Assembly (NCBI RefSeq): GCF_000801105.2
Contig: NC_079512.1
Coordinates: 36,101,848 to 36,165,847 of the forward strand
Reading direction: 5' to 3'
Source of the DNA: Raphanus sativus
Lineage: Eukaryota; Streptophyta; Magnoliopsida; Brassicales; Brassicaceae
DNA: 64,000 bases
In this document: positions 62,457 to 64,000 of the stretch, piece after piece
Position numbering within the stretch: the first letter of the stretch is position 1
Layout of the letters: each line of letters begins with the position of its first letter
The notes under the pieces: model-generated
Database searches by the model: none
Told to the model about the DNA's origin: nothing
Seen by the model: the letters and a program-made list of their open reading frames with translations, nothing else
Made by a program: the position numbers and the translations under genes

Positions 62457-63149
62457 ATGTCATTATAATTAATGTCATTAAGGCTAATTATATCTTTTGA
62501 TTCTGGACCAAAATTTATGAGACCTACATAAACTAATTACACAAAATAAAGATAATATTGATACATTTGTAAACTAACTATAGTTTCTTTTGCAAGGCAC
62601 GTTGTTAGTATTGTTTAATGGTTTTTATGATAATTGTTTATAGCCTTCAAAGTTAGCAATTTTTTAGTTACACTTATATATTAATCCAACAGTGTTTTAA
62701 TTATTTTCGATATCTAAAAATTTAGCTATAAGAAAATAATACAAAAACAAAAAATTTAAACCAAAATTATTCAATTTTAAAAATACATAAATTACTTACA
62801 AAATATATATTATTTTTAAATAAGATTTCTGTAAATTAAAAAGAATCTCGTGCTTGATAATCGATATATGTTAATGATTTTGAATTTGCTTAAAACAAAA
62901 TTCACTACCTAATTTAATACAATTATAATTCTGAAAATTTAATGAATTATAAAAGCACAAAGATAATACGTAAAACAAATAATTTAAAACATAATTAATA
63001 AAAATATTAACTATGATATGATTTTCGCGAATATAATTCATTTATTTCATTTTTATTTTACTACTTAAAATTAGCAAAAAAAATACTAAACAATTCAAAA
63101 TAGATTAATTTCACAAAACTAACTGGCAAAATTGTATTTTGAAACATTA

Positions 63150-63392
63150 TATTCTATCTGTTTCATATCAAATGTCGTTTTAGATTTCTACACACAGATT
63201 AATAAATTATTTAATTTTAGATATTTTTCAATATAAAACATCATTATCCATATATCTACTCATATTTTAACCAATAGAAAATAAATTGGAGAATAAAATT
63301 AATGAATTATGCATTGAAATGTTAAAACGACACTTATTTTGCAACGATAAATTTTCTCTACAATGACACTTAATATGAAACAAATGGAATAT
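63150..63392. mobile_element. Stowaway-like MITE
   Basis: Left ATTCTATCTGTTTCATATCA and the complement of the right end (ATTCCATTTGTTTCATATTA) are inverted repeats, with AAATGTCGTTTTA and TGACACTT words mirrored inside. AT-rich interior; TA-type flanks. Confidence 0.55.
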
Positions 63393-63399
63393 ATTAAGG

Positions 63400-63727
63400 G
63401 AAAATTCCTTAAAAATACACAAACTGAATTTCTTTTACTGAAAAAATACACGAACTTTTTTGGCTTCCCAAAAAATACACAAACTAATTTTGATTGTCCA
63501 TAAAATACACGAACTTTTGAATTTTGAAGGTTTCACACCTCGATTTTAACGGTCTAAACAGTGACTAACAGAATAGTAAGATGCCGTTAGACGCCGTTAA
63601 CTCTGAATAAAAAGTTCATGTATTTTATGGACAACCAAAATTAGTTCGTGTATTTTTTGGGAAGCCTAAAAAGTTCGTGTATTTTTTCAGCAAAGGAAAT
63701 TTAGTATGAGTATTTTAAGGAATTTTC
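63400..63727. repeat. foldback element with arms of about 120 bp
   Basis: The left arm (about 63400-63523: GGAAAATTCCTTAAAAATAC, then ACTGAAAAAATACACGAAC) is mirrored by the right arm (about 63606-63727: GTTCGTGTATTTTTTCAG, then AAGGAATTTTC). A loop of about 80 bases separates them and contains AACGG/CCGTT words. Transcribed, it would form a long hairpin. No clean target duplication was found. Confidence 0.7.
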
Positions 63728-63800
63728 AAATGGAGTTTGGATATTTCATATCCTATTCAGATGCTAAATATCTGGACCCAATACAGATCCAAAATTTTAT

Positions 63801-63977
63801 ATTTGTAAACTTTCAGTTTGGTTTTGGACCGAATATTTTCGGATCAGTTTCGATCCAAGTTTTTGAATCCGGCTAAAATATCTAGACCTAATCTTGACAT
63901 TTTAGCCGGATTCAAAAACTTGGATTGGAACTGACCCGAAAATATTAGGTCCAAAACCAAACCGAAAGTTTACAAAT
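63801..63977. repeat. long inverted repeat, 79-bp arms, 19-bp loop
   Basis: The left arm 63801-63879 (ATTTGTAAACTTTCAGTTTG … AATCCGGCTAAAAT) and the right arm 63899-63977 (ATTTTAGCCGGATTC … CGAAAGTTTACAAAT) are near-perfect complements. The words GGTTTTGGACC and TCCGGCTAAA recall small hAT-like elements in crucifers. It may continue past the window end. Confidence 0.75.
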
Positions 63978-64000
63978 ATTTGTTGGATCCAAACTCTTCT

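Larger units (their letters stand above)
58350..64000. other. 5.6-kb gene-free, repeat-rich end of the window
   Basis: No gene is supported. It contains a small retroposon (59824-59946), MITEs at 60535-60732, 62249-62456 and 63150-63392, and two long inverted repeats (63400-63727 and 63801-63977). The rest is AT-rich; short open frames here lack conservation signs. Confidence 0.5.

Overview
This is plant nuclear DNA from a member of the mustard family, most likely tribe Brassiceae (Brassica, Raphanus or a close relative). Genes have short GT-AG introns and intergenic DNA is AT-rich. From memory of the Arabidopsis map, the gene order follows the interval around At4g30810 to At4g30960: SCPL29, BFA2, a GTD-binding (DUF593) gene, NUP43, HHP2, a lipid-transfer protein, UBP24, a DNase I-like gene, LAP, NFD1, FAD6 and CIPK6. 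Several genes expected in that order are missing or broken, as in a segment that lost genes after the Brassiceae genome triplication. The species cannot be fixed from sequence alone.

Layout. 1-2025: two small hAT-type elements with 8-bp target duplications. 2026-9191: two tandem serine carboxypeptidase genes separated by an AT-rich spacer with a Stowaway-like MITE. 9817-12498: intronless plastid PPR gene. 12783-13783: GTD-binding gene (minus). 14832-15425: collapsed NUP43 pseudogene (minus). 15987-17766: HHP2-like receptor (minus). 17767-22471: gene-poor gap where Arabidopsis has ASHR3 and MUS81; it holds LINE and MITE relics. 22472-22923: lipid-transfer protein. 23508-26120: UBP24 (minus). 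27315-29202: DNase I-like gene with an apparent U12-type AT-AC intron. 29561-32062: leucine aminopeptidase (minus). 32605-34053: mitochondrial ribosomal L21/NFD1 (minus). 34923-36584: tandem pair of small secreted or membrane proteins that I do not recognise. 37403-39506: FAD6 (minus) with one missing base. 40578-41444: LINE-type retroposon. 42629-44038: Helitron. 46261-49647: Helitron carrying broken pieces of a vacuolar glucose transporter gene (VGT1-like) and an ARGONAUTE10-like gene. 53270-54592: CIPK6, with two upstream ORFs in its leader. 54593-64000: gene-free DNA with a hAT element, a SINE, a third Helitron, a small retroposon, MITEs and long inverted repeats.

The genes do not form an operon. 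They are independent housekeeping, organelle and signalling genes kept by synteny. Three act in plastids or mitochondria (BFA2, NFD1, FAD6), LAP carries a likely plastid targeting sequence, and CIPK6 and HHP2 are signalling proteins. Exon boundaries were assigned by hand from splice signals and reading-frame continuity; every intact multi-exon model closes in frame. The most unusual findings are the chimeric Helitron, the AT-AC intron, the collapsed intron in the second SCPL gene, the single-base break in FAD6, the NUP43 relic and the orphan secreted-protein pair.
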